Positions 26,095 through 34,036 of a stretch of 34,036 nt of DNA are shown here, in pieces. The stretch lies in NCBI RefSeq assembly GCF_947497695.1, contig NZ_CANMHM010000020.1:1-34036 (forward strand), given 5' to 3'. This stretch comes from an uncultured Polaribacter sp. (GTDB lineage: Bacteria; Bacteroidota; Bacteroidia; Flavobacteriales; Flavobacteriaceae). The stretch's first letter is position 1. The number at the start of each line of letters is the position of its first letter. The position numbers and the translations under genes are program-made. The notes beneath the pieces were generated by a model, which worked only from the letters and a program-made list of their open reading frames with translations, was not told the origin of the DNA and did not search any database.

Positions 26095-26102
26095 TATCTT
26101 TG
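26095..26102 (+). promoter_or_regulatory. -7 promoter element (TATCTTTG) and long leader of the cold-shock gene
   Basis: TATCTTTG followed by CA matches the consensus fully. It implies a leader of about 110 nt (26109-26221) before the ATG at 26222, far longer than the short leaders of other genes here. Long structured leaders are typical of cold-shock mRNAs in other bacteria; whether this one acts so is inference. Confidence 0.55.
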
Positions 26103-26221
26103 CAGCATAAGACAGAATACACTCCACTCAATACACTAGTTAGCGTTAGTTTAATTTTGAATTTTCAGTTAGGTATTTCTTCTTATCAGAAATATTAATT
26201 TAAAAAACTCTTATATTTTTA

Positions 26222-26674
26222 ATGGCAAAATCGCAACAAACCTTTAGTAAAAGTGAAAAAGAAAAGAAACGTTTAAAAAAACGTTTGGACAAGCAAAAGA
26301 AAATGGAGGCTAGAAAAGCGGAAAAGGAAGAAAATGGAACCTCTGGAATTCAGTTTGCATATGTAGATCATAATGGAAATTTAACAGATACACCACCAGA
26401 TCCAGAGTTAAAAGTAGAATACGAATTAGAAGATATTCAAATTTCTGTAACTAAAAAAGAAGATTTACCAGAAGAAGATCCTGTAAGAAAAGGAAAAGTA
26501 TCTTTCTTTGATACTTCTAAAGGTTTTGGTTTTATTATTGATACAGAAAATAACGAAAAATATTTTACACACGTTAGTGGTTTGATAGATCAAATAGCAG
26601 AAAACGACAAAGTTTCTTTTGAATTAGAAAGAGGAATGCGTGGTATGAATGCTGTAAAAGTTACTAAAATATAA
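26222..26674 (+). CDS. cold-shock-domain protein with charged N-terminal extension
   Basis: A 150-residue protein in two parts. Residues 1-40 are almost all Lys, Glu and Arg with predicted helix (KSEKEKKRLKKRLDKQKKME); residues 41-85 are acidic and probably flexible. Residues about 87-150 are a cold-shock domain with RNP1 KGFGFI (100-105) and an RNP2-like YFTHVSGL. It should bind single-stranded RNA or DNA. Classical Csp proteins are about 65-70 residues, so the extension is notable, though such proteins occur in Bacteroidota. Monocistronic, with a long leader and a strong terminator shared with the gene opposite. Confidence 0.9.
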   Translation: MAKSQQTFSKSEKEKKRLKKRLDKQKKMEARKAEKEENGTSGIQFAYVDHNGNLTDTPPDPELKVEYELEDIQISVTKKEDLPEEDPVRKGKVSFFDTSKGFGFIIDTENNEKYFTHVSGLIDQIAENDKVSFELERGMRGMNAVKVTKI

Positions 26675-26691
26675 CAACTTTTTTACCCTAT

Positions 26692-26724
26692 AAAAAAATC
26701 CTTCTAGTTAGAAGGATTTTTTTT
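26692..26724. terminator. bidirectional terminator
   Basis: ATCCTTCT (26698-26705) pairs with AGAAGGAT across a 4-nt loop, with seven A residues before and eight T residues after. It serves the cold-shock gene and, on the other strand, the monooxygenase gene ending at 26765. Confidence 0.92.
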
Positions 26725-26764
26725 GCTATAATTTGATTCTTTTTATTAGAAACTTTTTTAATTG

Positions 26765-27061
26765 TTATTCAATTTGAGTCATTTCATTTAACAGAAACTC
26801 TTCAACAGCTCCTTCTGTAGCTTTTACATACTCAGCTAAGTGCTTATTATTCATGTGAGTTTGCCATAAAGCTCTACTTTCCCAGTTTTCAAAGAATAAA
26901 AATAAATTTTTATTTTCATTGTCTTGGTGCAAATCATAATTAATACACCCTTTTTCTGCTCTTGTAGTATCAATTAGTTTTAATAACTCTTTTTTTACCA
27001 ATTCCCTTTTATCGGGTTTTGCTAAAATTCTTGCTATAATTGTTAATTTTTGGTTATCCAT
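26765..27061 (-). CDS. antibiotic biosynthesis monooxygenase (ABM) family, quinol monooxygenase-like
   Basis: A 98-residue ferredoxin-like alpha/beta protein: LTIIARILAKPDKRELVKKE, then TRAEKGCINYDLHQDNENKN, FLFFENWESRALWQTHMNNK and HLAEYVKA. This is the pattern of the ABM family with YgiN as the best-known member, a dimeric cofactor-free quinol monooxygenase. The real substrate here is unknown. A single gene, convergent with the cold-shock gene and preceded by a promoter element at 27160-27167. Confidence 0.88.
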   Translation of the reverse strand: MDNQKLTIIARILAKPDKRELVKKELLKLIDTTRAEKGCINYDLHQDNENKNLFLFFENWESRALWQTHMNNKHLAEYVKATEGAVEEFLLNEMTQIE

Positions 27062-27159
27062 ATTTTTTTGAGTTATTTAATTTGTGTTTTTTTAATTGTT
27101 GATGTAGTTTGTGTTTTTCTACAAAAATTATATTCCTTTTAAGAAAATACTCTTTACTG

Positions 27160-27167
27160 CAAAAGTA
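27160..27167 (-). promoter_or_regulatory. -7 promoter element (TACTTTTG) of the monooxygenase gene
   Basis: On the minus strand TACTTTTG followed by CA matches the consensus TAnnTTTG. The leader to the ATG at 27061 would be about 90 nt. Confidence 0.5.
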
Positions 27168-27413
27168 ATTATAGTAATCAAACCTCACAATAACAGTAAA
27201 GATTGATCATACATAATTATAAGATAGTGCTATTAAATAGCAACTTTAAAAGTTGAGTATTTATAAACTGATTTTGAAAAAATATTAATTACGTGAATTC
27301 ATTAAATTTATAGGTATAAATTATTATTAATCTTATTAGATAACAACATTTATCACCAAGTTTGTTTTTATCTATTTTTTTTAATGTAATGCTATTAAAT
27401 ATAATTATTAAAG

Positions 27414-27421
27414 TATTTTTG
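27414..27421 (+). promoter_or_regulatory. candidate -7 promoter element (TATTTTTG) of the second receptor gene
   Basis: TATTTTTG lies 31 nt before the ATG at 27452 and matches TAnnTTTG. The AT-rich surroundings make a chance match possible. Confidence 0.4.
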
Positions 27422-27451
27422 AACTCTTAAAATTTTAAAGAAATTAATACA

Positions 27452-29965
27452 ATGAATTTTAAAAAACAGTCTATTTTACTATTATTTTTAGTTGTTTGTC
27501 AATTTATAAATGCTCAAATAACAGGTAAAATAGTGGATGCAGAAGATAGTTATCCTTTAGAATATGCATCTGTAGCTTTGTACAAAACAAGCAATAAAGT
27601 ATTAGCAACTGGTGTTGTTACAAATGGTAGTGGTCAATTTATTATAGACAATGTTAAACCAGGTAACTATTATATAGAAGCATCATTTCTAGGCTATCAA
27701 TTAAAAACCATAAATTCAATTGTTATCAATAGAAAAGGTGAGCGTAAAGATTTAGGACTTATAAAGTTAACTTTAGGTTCTGGAAGTCAATTAAGTGAAG
27801 TTGTTGTAAAATCAGAAAGTAATACAGTTGTACATAAAATAGACAGACAAGTTTTTGATACCAAAAAATACCAAAATACAGTTGGGGGGAATGCAGTAGA
27901 TGTAATTAGAAATTTACCTTCTGTAACTTTAGATGGTTTAGGAGAAATTAGTGTGAGAGGTAGTAAGGGTTTTGCTGTTTTAGTAAACGGAAAACCAACT
28001 CAAGGTAATGTAGGTACTATTTTAGCACAATTACCAGCAAATGCTTTGCAAAGTGTGGAGTTAATTACTGCTCCATCAGCAAAATATGATCCAGAAGGAA
28101 AAGGTGGGATTTTAAATATTATCACCAAAAAAGGGGCAATTAATGGCACTTTTGCTCAAGTAAATATTCGTGGAGGATTTCCTTCTATAGAAGATTATGA
28201 TACCCAAGTTCCTGCTGGAAGATATGGAATTGATGCTACTATAAATAAAAGAACAAACAATTGGAATATTTCTGCAGGAGCTAGTTATCAAAGAAATGAT
28301 ATATCGGGTAGAAGAGAAGGAGATATGTTTATTGTAAATACTCCAGAAAATAAAACGACCTTTTTACCTTCTGATGGAGAGCGTAGTTTTGATGAAATAA
28401 CCTATAATGGTCGTTTTAACATAGATTATACTCCTAATAAAAAAGATACCTATTCATTAGGTCTTTTTGCAGGAAAACGTACCAAAGAACGTTTGGCAGA
28501 TATTGTGTATAGTAATTCTGCTATTTATCCAATAAATAGCGATAATAATTTGTATGATTTTACGTATTTTAATCATAATTTAAGAGTAAGAAAGGGAGAT
28601 TTTGCCTTAGGAAGTTTTGATTATGCTCATAAGTTTGATAATGAATCAAAAGTTTCTGCTTCTATTTTATATGAATATACTTTTTTAGGTGGTCCAACAG
28701 AAAATGATAATTTAGGACATCCAGATAATAGTATTGTATATCAAAGAGAATTTAATACCAATGACAATCCTTTATATGGTACACGTTTTAACTTAGATTA
28801 TCAATTTAAACCTTTTTCTTTCGGAACTTTAGAAACAGGTTATCAATATAGAGATTTAGATCATACAGGGAAGTTTGTTTATGAAAGAGATGGTAATCAA
28901 GTTGATGAATTTTCAAGTGATGTTAGTTTAACCAGAAAAATTCATGCAGGTTATGCACAGTTATCTGGCTCTAAAAGCAAATGGGATTACAATGCAGGAG
29001 TTCGTTTAGAAGCTATGGACAGAGTGTATAAAGAAGCTTTGCAAAGTGAAACTACAGAAAATGTATACAATTACGATTTTGTAAAGTTATTTCCTTCTGC
29101 CTCTTTACAATATAAAATTGATGATAAAACAAACATTAAAACAGCCTATAGTAAAAGAGTGGAAAGAACTACCACTTTTAAAATGAATAGTTTTGCAGAA
29201 CGTGAACATTCTGAAGTTTTTGAACAAGGAGACAACACTTTAGAGCCAGAATTTATTGATTTGGTAGAATTAGGTGTTACTAAAAAATTAAATAGAGGAA
29301 ATTCTGTCTATGCAACAGCCTATTTTAGACATGTAGATAACGTAATTAATCGTGTAAATACATTGGCTTATCAACAAAACGGGGCAGTAATAGACAGTAT
29401 TATTAACAGAGTATACTCTAATGTTGGTAAAAGTAATTCTATTGGTTTAGAACTTGGAGCAACAGTTAAACCAACAGAAAACTGGACAAACTCTTTAGGT
29501 GTAAATGTGTACAATTATGCAATTGATGGTGTTTTAAATTTTAGACACAGAGATGGTGTAGAAAGAAGTTATGCAATTGATTCTGAAGCTACTATTTATT
29601 CTTTCAATTTAAACACTACCTATAGTTTTTGGCAAAACGCTTCTTTACAATTTACATTTAATTATTTGTCTGATAGAAATACAGCAATGGGAGAAGATTC
29701 TCGTTTTTATTCTCCGAATTTAACGTTCAGAAAAAAGTTTTTGGACGATAAATTAACAGCTACTTTACAATGGCAAAATATGGATATGGGGTTACTTAAA
29801 ACCAATGAACAGCGAATAACAACCTCAAGACCAGATCAGTTTTTTACTACTACAAACTATGTCTATGAAGTAGATGTGGTTACTTTAAACCTATCTTATA
29901 CTTTTAATGCCGCTAAAAATAAATCGAAATTTATTGAAAGTGAGTTTGGGAAACGTGAGTTTTAA
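27452..29965 (+). CDS. TonB-dependent-receptor-like outer membrane beta-barrel protein
   Basis: An 837-residue paralogue of the receptor at 1696. Signal peptide at residues 1-21 (KKQSILLLFLVVCQFINA, cleavage before QI), a carboxypeptidase-regulatory-like domain (GKIVDAEDSYPLEYASVAL), then a plug-like region with SVRGSKGFAVLVNGKPTQG and LQSVELITAPSAKYDPEGKG, and a long barrel with TAYSKRVERTTTFKMNSF. Unlike the first copy, it ends in SEFGKREF after the last strand (VTLNLSYTF), a short polar tail. The ligand is unknown and no SusD-like gene is adjacent. Followed by a strong terminator. Confidence 0.9.
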   Translation: MNFKKQSILLLFLVVCQFINAQITGKIVDAEDSYPLEYASVALYKTSNKVLATGVVTNGSGQFIIDNVKPGNYYIEASFLGYQLKTINSIVINRKGERKDLGLIKLTLGSGSQLSEVVVKSESNTVVHKIDRQVFDTKKYQNTVGGNAVDVIRNLPSVTLDGLGEISVRGSKGFAVLVNGKPTQGNVGTILAQLPANALQSVELITAPSAKYDPEGKGGILNIITKKGAINGTFAQVNIRGGFPSIEDYDTQVPAGRYGIDATINKRTNNWNISAGASYQRNDISGRREGDMFIVNTPENKTTFLPSDGERSFDEITYNGRFNIDYTPNKKDTYSLGLFAGKRTKERLADIVYSNSAIYPINSDNNLYDFTYFNHNLRVRKGDFALGSFDYAHKFDNESKVSASILYEYTFLGGPTENDNLGHPDNSIVYQREFNTNDNPLYGTRFNLDYQFKPFSFGTLETGYQYRDLDHTGKFVYERDGNQVDEFSSDVSLTRKIHAGYAQLSGSKSKWDYNAGVRLEAMDRVYKEALQSETTENVYNYDFVKLFPSASLQYKIDDKTNIKTAYSKRVERTTTFKMNSFAEREHSEVFEQGDNTLEPEFIDLVELGVTKKLNRGNSVYATAYFRHVDNVINRVNTLAYQQNGAVIDSIINRVYSNVGKSNSIGLELGATVKPTENWTNSLGVNVYNYAIDGVLNFRHRDGVERSYAIDSEATIYSFNLNTTYSFWQNASLQFTFNYLSDRNTAMGEDSRFYSPNLTFRKKFLDDKLTATLQWQNMDMGLLKTNEQRITTSRPDQFFTTTNYVYEVDVVTLNLSYTFNAAKNKSKFIESEFGKREF

Positions 29966-29988
29966 GTTCTATTTCTAATACTCATAAT

Positions 29989-30025
29989 AAAGCCCTTTTA
30001 ATTTTTAAAATTAAAAGGGCTTTTT
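29989..30025. terminator. bidirectional terminator
   Basis: AAAGCCCTTTTAAT (29989-30002) pairs with ATTAAAAGGGCTTT (30010-30023) across a 7-nt loop, ending in a T tract. It separates the second receptor gene from the convergent aroB. Confidence 0.93.
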
Positions 30026-30064
30026 GAATTATCTCTTTTTTATTTCTTTCTTAGTTCAAAAAAA

Positions 30065-31123
30065 CTAAGAATTATAAAACTCCATACTTTCTACAATCAG
30101 TTCTTCTGGCACTTTACAATCTATTTGATGATTTTCATAATCATTCAATAAAACAAAATTTACTTGTCCGTTTATGTTTTTCTTATCATGTTTAAGTAAC
30201 TCCATAATTGCAGAAAAATCATCTTTTAAAAGAGTTATTTTATCATAAATATTCAAAACCACCTCTTTAACTTCGTTTACTTTTTCAATAGGGAACCCTA
30301 ATAATTTAGCAGACATAAAACATTCACACACCATTCCAATAGCAATAGCTTCACCATGTGTTAAGTTTTCTTTGTCTTCAGATTCTAAGTAAAAAGACTC
30401 AATAGCATGCCCTAAAGTATGACCAAAATTTAGAATTTTACGTAAATTTTGTTCTTTAGGATCTTGTAAAACAACTTCGTTTTTTATTTCTATAGATCTA
30501 AATATTAAATCTTTAATATCTAAATTTTTATTGTTTTTTATTTCGTTAAAAAGGTTTACATCATAAGTAACCCCATATTTAATAATCTCTGCAGTACCAG
30601 ATTTAATCTCTCTTTCAGTAACTGTTGTTAAATAATCTGTATCAACAATCACCATTTCTGGGTTTGCAAACAATCCAATTTGGTTTTTTAAAACGCCTAA
30701 ATCAACACCTGTTTTTCCTCCAACAGAAGCATCAACCATAGATAAAAGTGTGGTTGGTATGTTTACAAAATCAATTCCACGTTTAAAACAAGAAGCCACA
30801 AAACCACCTAAATCAGTAATAACTCCACCACCTAAAGTAATTAGTAAACTTTTACGATCGCCACCTAATTCAGTAATCGCATTCCAAACACCAATACAAG
30901 TTTCTATATTTTTGTTGATTTCTCCAGATTCAATTTCTATCAACTCAATACGTTTATCAGTCGCTAAATTTCGAATAAACTTAGGGTAACAATGTTCAAA
31001 AGTATTCTCATCAACCATAATAAATAGGGTAGAGTAGTTGTTTACTTCTACTAATTTAGAGAGTTTTTGATACGCTTTGTCTTGAAAAAGAACAGGATAC
31101 GTTACTGCTTGAATAGATTTCAT
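30065..31123 (-). CDS. aroB: 3-dehydroquinate synthase
   Basis: The second enzyme of the shikimate pathway, converting DAHP to 3-dehydroquinate using NAD+ and a divalent metal. The 352-residue protein shows the NAD-binding segment GGGVITDLGGFVASCFKRG, the IPTTLLSMVDASVGGKTGVD motif, the SGTAEIIKYG segment and the metal-ligand motif FGHTLGHAIE. I start it at ATG 31123 (MKSIQAVTYPVLF). A TTG 14 codons further upstream lies beyond a probable -7 element (minus-strand TTAATTTG at 31143-31150, one base off consensus) and would not be in the mRNA. Single gene, convergent with the receptor and divergent from the LETM1-like gene. Confidence 0.95.
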   Translation of the reverse strand: MKSIQAVTYPVLFQDKAYQKLSKLVEVNNYSTLFIMVDENTFEHCYPKFIRNLATDKRIELIEIESGEINKNIETCIGVWNAITELGGDRKSLLITLGGGVITDLGGFVASCFKRGIDFVNIPTTLLSMVDASVGGKTGVDLGVLKNQIGLFANPEMVIVDTDYLTTVTEREIKSGTAEIIKYGVTYDVNLFNEIKNNKNLDIKDLIFRSIEIKNEVVLQDPKEQNLRKILNFGHTLGHAIESFYLESEDKENLTHGEAIAIGMVCECFMSAKLLGFPIEKVNEVKEVVLNIYDKITLLKDDFSAIMELLKHDKKNINGQVNFVLLNDYENHQIDCKVPEELIVESMEFYNS

Positions 31124-31183
31124 TTGTAATTGATTAAGAGTGCAAATTAAAAAGAAATTATTCAATTATTACCATTCAATAGC

Positions 31184-31191
31184 TATATTTG
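31184..31191 (+). promoter_or_regulatory. candidate -7 promoter element (TATATTTG)
   Basis: TATATTTG matches the consensus and is the only full match upstream of the LETM1-like gene at 31287. The leader would be about 90 nt. Confidence 0.35.
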
Positions 31192-31286
31192 TTTTGTTGA
31201 ATAACTTTTTATTGATATTTCATTTTATAAATTAAGATTTAGAGTTATTTAAAGTATAAATATCAGTAAAAAAGCATCATTATATA

Positions 31287-31583
31287 ATGACAAGCCTAGA
31301 AGAAATAAAAACCTTACTTCATAGAAATAAGCTTAGACTAGATTTAGAATTAAGACAGAGTAAAGAAGCGGTTTCATTAATAAAAAAGGCAACACACTCC
31401 AATTTATCCGAAGAAGAAAAAGAAAAAATTAGAGTTCAATTGTTAGATATTTGTAAGGCAATTCCTGCTTTAGCAGTTTTTTTACTACCTGGAGGTGCAT
31501 TATTATTACCCTTATTAATCAAACTAATTCCAGATATTTTACCTTCTGCTTTTCAAGATGATATTCCTAAAGATAAAAAATAA
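31287..31583 (+). CDS. small LETM1-like protein
   Basis: A 98-residue protein. The N-terminal 60 residues are charged helix (SLEEIKTLLHRNKLRLDLEL). The C-terminal half has AIPALAVFLLPGGALLLPLL followed by IKLIPDILPSAF, which closely resembles the conserved membrane-associated motif of LETM1-domain proteins. Mitochondrial LETM1 is involved in cation/proton exchange, but bacterial short forms have no established role that I know of. Flavobacteria also have much longer LETM1-related proteins, so this could be a stand-alone domain or a remnant. The ATG start and intact frame suggest a real gene. Confidence 0.7.
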   Translation: MTSLEEIKTLLHRNKLRLDLELRQSKEAVSLIKKATHSNLSEEEKEKIRVQLLDICKAIPALAVFLLPGGALLLPLLIKLIPDILPSAFQDDIPKDKK

Positions 31584-31585
31584 TT

Positions 31586-31689
31586 TGGGCGTTTCCTTAT
31601 CCTGAAAGCATTCAGGATTAAGGTCGTGCTTTTGCTACAATCTTTTTTGAAAAAAACAAAAAAGGATTTCCACGCCAATCACTAACGCA
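31586..31689. repeat. flavobacterial intergenic repeat with two hairpins (GGGCGTT ... CTAACGCA)
   Basis: Starts three bases after the LETM1-like stop. The ends GGGCGTTTCC and CACTAACGCA, with GGTCGTGCTTTTGCTACAATC inside broken into hairpins, match from memory a repeat common in flavobacterial genomes. Two internal hairpins are visible: CCTGAA-AGCA-TTCAGG at 31601-31616, and ATCTTTTTTG pairing with CAAAAAAGGAT around 31640-31668. It may also act as the terminator of the preceding gene. Confidence 0.6.
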
Positions 31690-31842
31690 TATTTTTGCGA
31701 ACTACTATTATTCTTAAATAAAAGTATTATTTGTTCAAAGTATAAAATAGTAGCATAAAACAACCATACAGCTTTTAATAACAATTTAGGTATTTTAAGG
31801 TCACTATATTTTATTTAACCTATAATAATTGCAACAACGTTT

Positions 31843-31927
31843 TGTAAGTCTGAGCTTGTCGAAGCCTTTCTTATAAAAGTTTAACCATTCTATGTAAAGA
31901 TCAGAATGATATTCATATTTTTAATTG
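31843..31927. repeat. half-decayed copy of the TCTGAGCTTGTCGAAG repeat
   Basis: The left arm TGTAAGTCTGAGCTTGTCGAAG is nearly intact. The right arm has decayed to ATTCTATGTAAAGATCAGAATGATA, yet the tail TATTTTTAATTG still follows at the same 9-nt spacing as in the copies at 1 and 12525. Confidence 0.75.
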
Positions 31928-32028
31928 AAAGCCAACATTATAAAGTTAAATTGGTAAAAGAACAAGTTCAAAATTTATTTGTACTAAAAATAATTAGTTC
32001 AAAATCTTATAATTAACACAGAAACCAC

Positions 32029-32036
32029 TACTTTTG
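32029..32036 (+). promoter_or_regulatory. -7 promoter element (TACTTTTG) of typA
   Basis: TACTTTTG followed by CAC, 23 nt before the ATG at 32059, a full match to TAnnTTTG in the position usual for short-leader flavobacterial genes. Confidence 0.6.
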
Positions 32037-32058
32037 CACGAAATTTAAGAATACACAA

Positions 32059-33831
32059 ATGCAACCAATTAGAAACATCGCTATTATAGCCCATGTCGAT
32101 CACGGAAAAACAACGTTAGTAGACAAAATTATAGATCAAGCTAAAATCTTAGACGAACGTAAAGAACGTACAGATTTATTGTTAGATAATAACGACTTAG
32201 AGCGTGAAAGAGGAATTACGATTCTTTCTAAAAACGTTTCTGTAAACTATAAAAACACAAAAATTAACGTAATTGATACTCCTGGTCACGCCGATTTTGG
32301 TGGAGAAGTAGAGCGTGTATTAAAAATGGCTGATGGTGTTTTATTATTAGTAGATGCTTTTGAAGGGCCAATGCCTCAAACTCGTTTTGTATTAGGTAAG
32401 GCTTTAGAGTTAGGATTAACACCTATTGTTGTTGTAAATAAAGTAGATAAAGAAAACTGTACTCCAGATATCGTTCACGAAAAAGTGTTTGATTTAATGT
32501 TTGCTTTAGAAGCAACTGAAGAGCAATTAGATTTTACAACAATTTATGGTTCTGCAAAGAACAACTGGATGTCTACAGATTGGAAAAATCAAACAGAAGA
32601 CATTGTGCCTTTATTAGATGCTGTTTTAGAATCTATACCAGAAACAAAATACAACGAAGGAACACCACAAATGCAAATTACTTCTTTAGATTTTTCTAAA
32701 TTTACAGGAAGAATTGCAATTGGGCGTGTGTTTAGAGGCGATTTAGAAGTTGGTAAAGATTATAGCTTATGTAAAGCTGATGGTTCTACTAAAAAAGTTA
32801 GAATTAAAGAATTACATGTTTTTGAAGGAATGGGTAAAGTACAAGTAGATAAAGTTCCTTGTGGAGATATTTGTGCAATTACTGGTTTAGAAGGATTTGA
32901 AATTGGAGATACTGTTGCAGATTTAGAAGCACCAGAAGCATTGCCAAGAACAGAAATTGACCAACCTACAATGAGTATGTTGTTTACAATTAACAACTCG
33001 CCTTTCTTTGGTAAAGAAGGTAAATTTGTAACATCTCGTCACTTAAGAGATCGTTTATTTAAAGAATTAGAAAAAAACTTAGCATTAAAAGTTGAAACTA
33101 CAGATAGTGAAGATAAATTTAACGTTTTTGGACGTGGAGTTTTACACTTATCTGTTTTAATTGAAACAATGCGTAGAGAAGGCTATGAATTACAAGTTGG
33201 TCGTCCACAAGTAATTATTAAAGAAATTGATGGTAAAAAGCACGAGCCAATGGAAACATTGTCTATTGATGTACCAGAAGAGATGGCTTCTAAAGCTATT
33301 AACTTAGTTTCTTTAAGAAAAGGAGATATGTTGGTAATGGAACCTAAAGGAGATTTACAGCACTTAGAATTTTCTATTCCTTCAAGAGGTTTAATTGGTT
33401 TAAGAAATAAAATATTAACAGCAACTGGTGGTACAGCAATTATTAACCATAGATTTAGTGAATATGGTCCTTATAAAGGAGATTTTACTGAAGAAGTAAA
33501 AGGTGCAATTGTTTCTTCTGCTGCTGGTAAAGCAACTGCTTATGCATTAAATCGTTTGCAAGATAGAGGTGTTTTCTTTATTGATATTAACCAAGAAATC
33601 TATGTTGGTCAGGTTATTGGAGAAAACTCTAAATCAGACGATATGGCTGTAAACTTAATCAAAGGAAAGCAATTAACAAATATGCGTAAATCTGGTACAG
33701 ATGATGCTATGAAAATTGCTCCAAAAGTAGATTTTTCTTTAGAAGAAAACATGGAATACATTAAAGCAGATGAGTATTTAGAAGTAACTCCTGAAAGCTT
33801 AAGAATGCGTAAAATTGTTTTTAAAGCGTAA
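32059..33831 (+). CDS. typA: translational GTPase TypA/BipA
   Basis: A 590-residue translation-factor GTPase. G1 is AHVDHGKTT (11-19), the switch I segment is RERGITI, G3 is DTPGHADFGGEVER, G4 is NKVDK and G5 GSAKNNW. Domain II and the EF-G-like domains follow, then the BipA-specific C-terminal region with GLIGLRNKILTATGG and a KSGTDDAMKIAP-type segment. It binds the ribosome in a GTP-dependent manner and affects 50S assembly and growth under stress, including cold. The length is close to the usual 590-615. Its codon use has many CGT and AAC codons compared with neighbours, consistent with high expression. Confidence 0.97.
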   Translation: MQPIRNIAIIAHVDHGKTTLVDKIIDQAKILDERKERTDLLLDNNDLERERGITILSKNVSVNYKNTKINVIDTPGHADFGGEVERVLKMADGVLLLVDAFEGPMPQTRFVLGKALELGLTPIVVVNKVDKENCTPDIVHEKVFDLMFALEATEEQLDFTTIYGSAKNNWMSTDWKNQTEDIVPLLDAVLESIPETKYNEGTPQMQITSLDFSKFTGRIAIGRVFRGDLEVGKDYSLCKADGSTKKVRIKELHVFEGMGKVQVDKVPCGDICAITGLEGFEIGDTVADLEAPEALPRTEIDQPTMSMLFTINNSPFFGKEGKFVTSRHLRDRLFKELEKNLALKVETTDSEDKFNVFGRGVLHLSVLIETMRREGYELQVGRPQVIIKEIDGKKHEPMETLSIDVPEEMASKAINLVSLRKGDMLVMEPKGDLQHLEFSIPSRGLIGLRNKILTATGGTAIINHRFSEYGPYKGDFTEEVKGAIVSSAAGKATAYALNRLQDRGVFFIDINQEIYVGQVIGENSKSDDMAVNLIKGKQLTNMRKSGTDDAMKIAPKVDFSLEENMEYIKADEYLEVTPESLRMRKIVFKA

Positions 33832-33845
33832 TTTTATATTCAGAA

Positions 33846-33880
33846 TTTCTCCAACTTTGTCGTTTTGACGATAGGAGAAA
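33846..33880. repeat. hairpin just after typA
   Basis: TTTCTCC (33846-33852) pairs with GGAGAAA (33874-33880), with an inner TCGT-TTTG-ACGA stem. It lacks a T tract, so it is more likely a dispersed repeat or an mRNA 3'-end stabiliser than a terminator. Confidence 0.5.
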
Positions 33881-33966
33881 TCTCATTCATAAATATTTAA
33901 ATAGGCACTTTCATAAGTATATAAATACTTGTTTATCAATTAAATAAGTTGTATTTTATATAAAAC

Positions 33967-34008
33967 AAAACCCCGAAAACGAGCTCTACACTCAAAAAAC
34001 GGGGTTTT
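33967..34008. terminator. possible bidirectional terminator
   Basis: AAAACCCCG (33967-33975) pairs with CGGGGTTTT (34000-34008) around a 24-nt loop containing GAGCTC. The strong GC stem followed by T residues fits a terminator, although the loop is long. It lies 136 nt after the typA stop and may also serve a gene beyond the window. Confidence 0.65.
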
Positions 34009-34036
34009 CTATCATTTGTCTATGTCTAAAATACGA

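Larger units (their letters stand above)
27062..27451. other. 390-nt divergent promoter region
   Basis: Very AT-rich, no gene seen. It carries the minus-strand promoter element at 27160 and the plus-strand one at 27414. The roughly 240 nt between them show no further repeat or hairpin that I can support. Confidence 0.5.

Overview
The window reads as chromosomal DNA of a marine-type member of the Flavobacteriaceae (Bacteroidota), most like Polaribacter, Tenacibaculum or a close relative. That placement is an inference. It rests on the very AT-rich base composition, the near absence of Shine-Dalgarno sequences, several promoters of the Bacteroidota TAnnTTTG (-7) type, two outer-membrane barrel receptors with a carboxypeptidase-regulatory N-terminal domain, and intergenic repeats of kinds common in flavobacteria. 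No rRNA, tRNA, CRISPR array, transposase or phage gene was seen.

Layout. 1-430: a 196-nt tandem repeat running into the end of an FAD-dependent oxidoreductase gene (416-1537, minus). 1696-4119: a TonB-dependent-receptor-like barrel protein. 4688-9227: an accessory block with a two-gene restriction-modification-like system (large N6-adenine methylase plus a small PD-(D/E)XK nuclease) converging on a HigBA-type toxin-antitoxin pair. 9612-12065: Lon protease with its own terminator and a palindrome in front of its start. 12066-14693: a repeat-rich stretch holding a SAM methyltransferase and a DUF1853 protein, both flanked by elements bounded by CCACGAATT / AATTCGTGG. 14694-17439: a DUF2461 protein, a TetR regulator and a MATE exporter. 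17544-20336: a plus-strand run of acyl-CoA thioesterase, DEAD-box RNA helicase, TRIC-family channel and MaoC-family hydratase.

20423-25976 (minus) is a compact export operon: TetR regulator, ABC ATPase/permease with strongly altered nucleotide-binding motifs, HlyD-type adaptor and TolC-type outer-membrane channel. It is followed 14 nt later by an SdpI-family membrane protein gene broken by a single in-frame TGA. A perfect palindrome abuts the operon's promoter and is a good candidate site for its TetR protein.

26222-33831 is mostly housekeeping: a cold-shock-domain protein with a long leader, an ABM-family monooxygenase, a second barrel receptor, 3-dehydroquinate synthase, a small LETM1-like protein and the GTPase TypA/BipA. 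Clear hairpin terminators separate the convergent pairs.

The most interesting points are the nonsense-interrupted SdpI-like gene at the end of the export operon, the unusual ABC ATPase, the split methylase/nuclease pair, and at least two families of structured dispersed repeats whose copies keep the same internal spacing, one of them contributing the stop codon of a gene.
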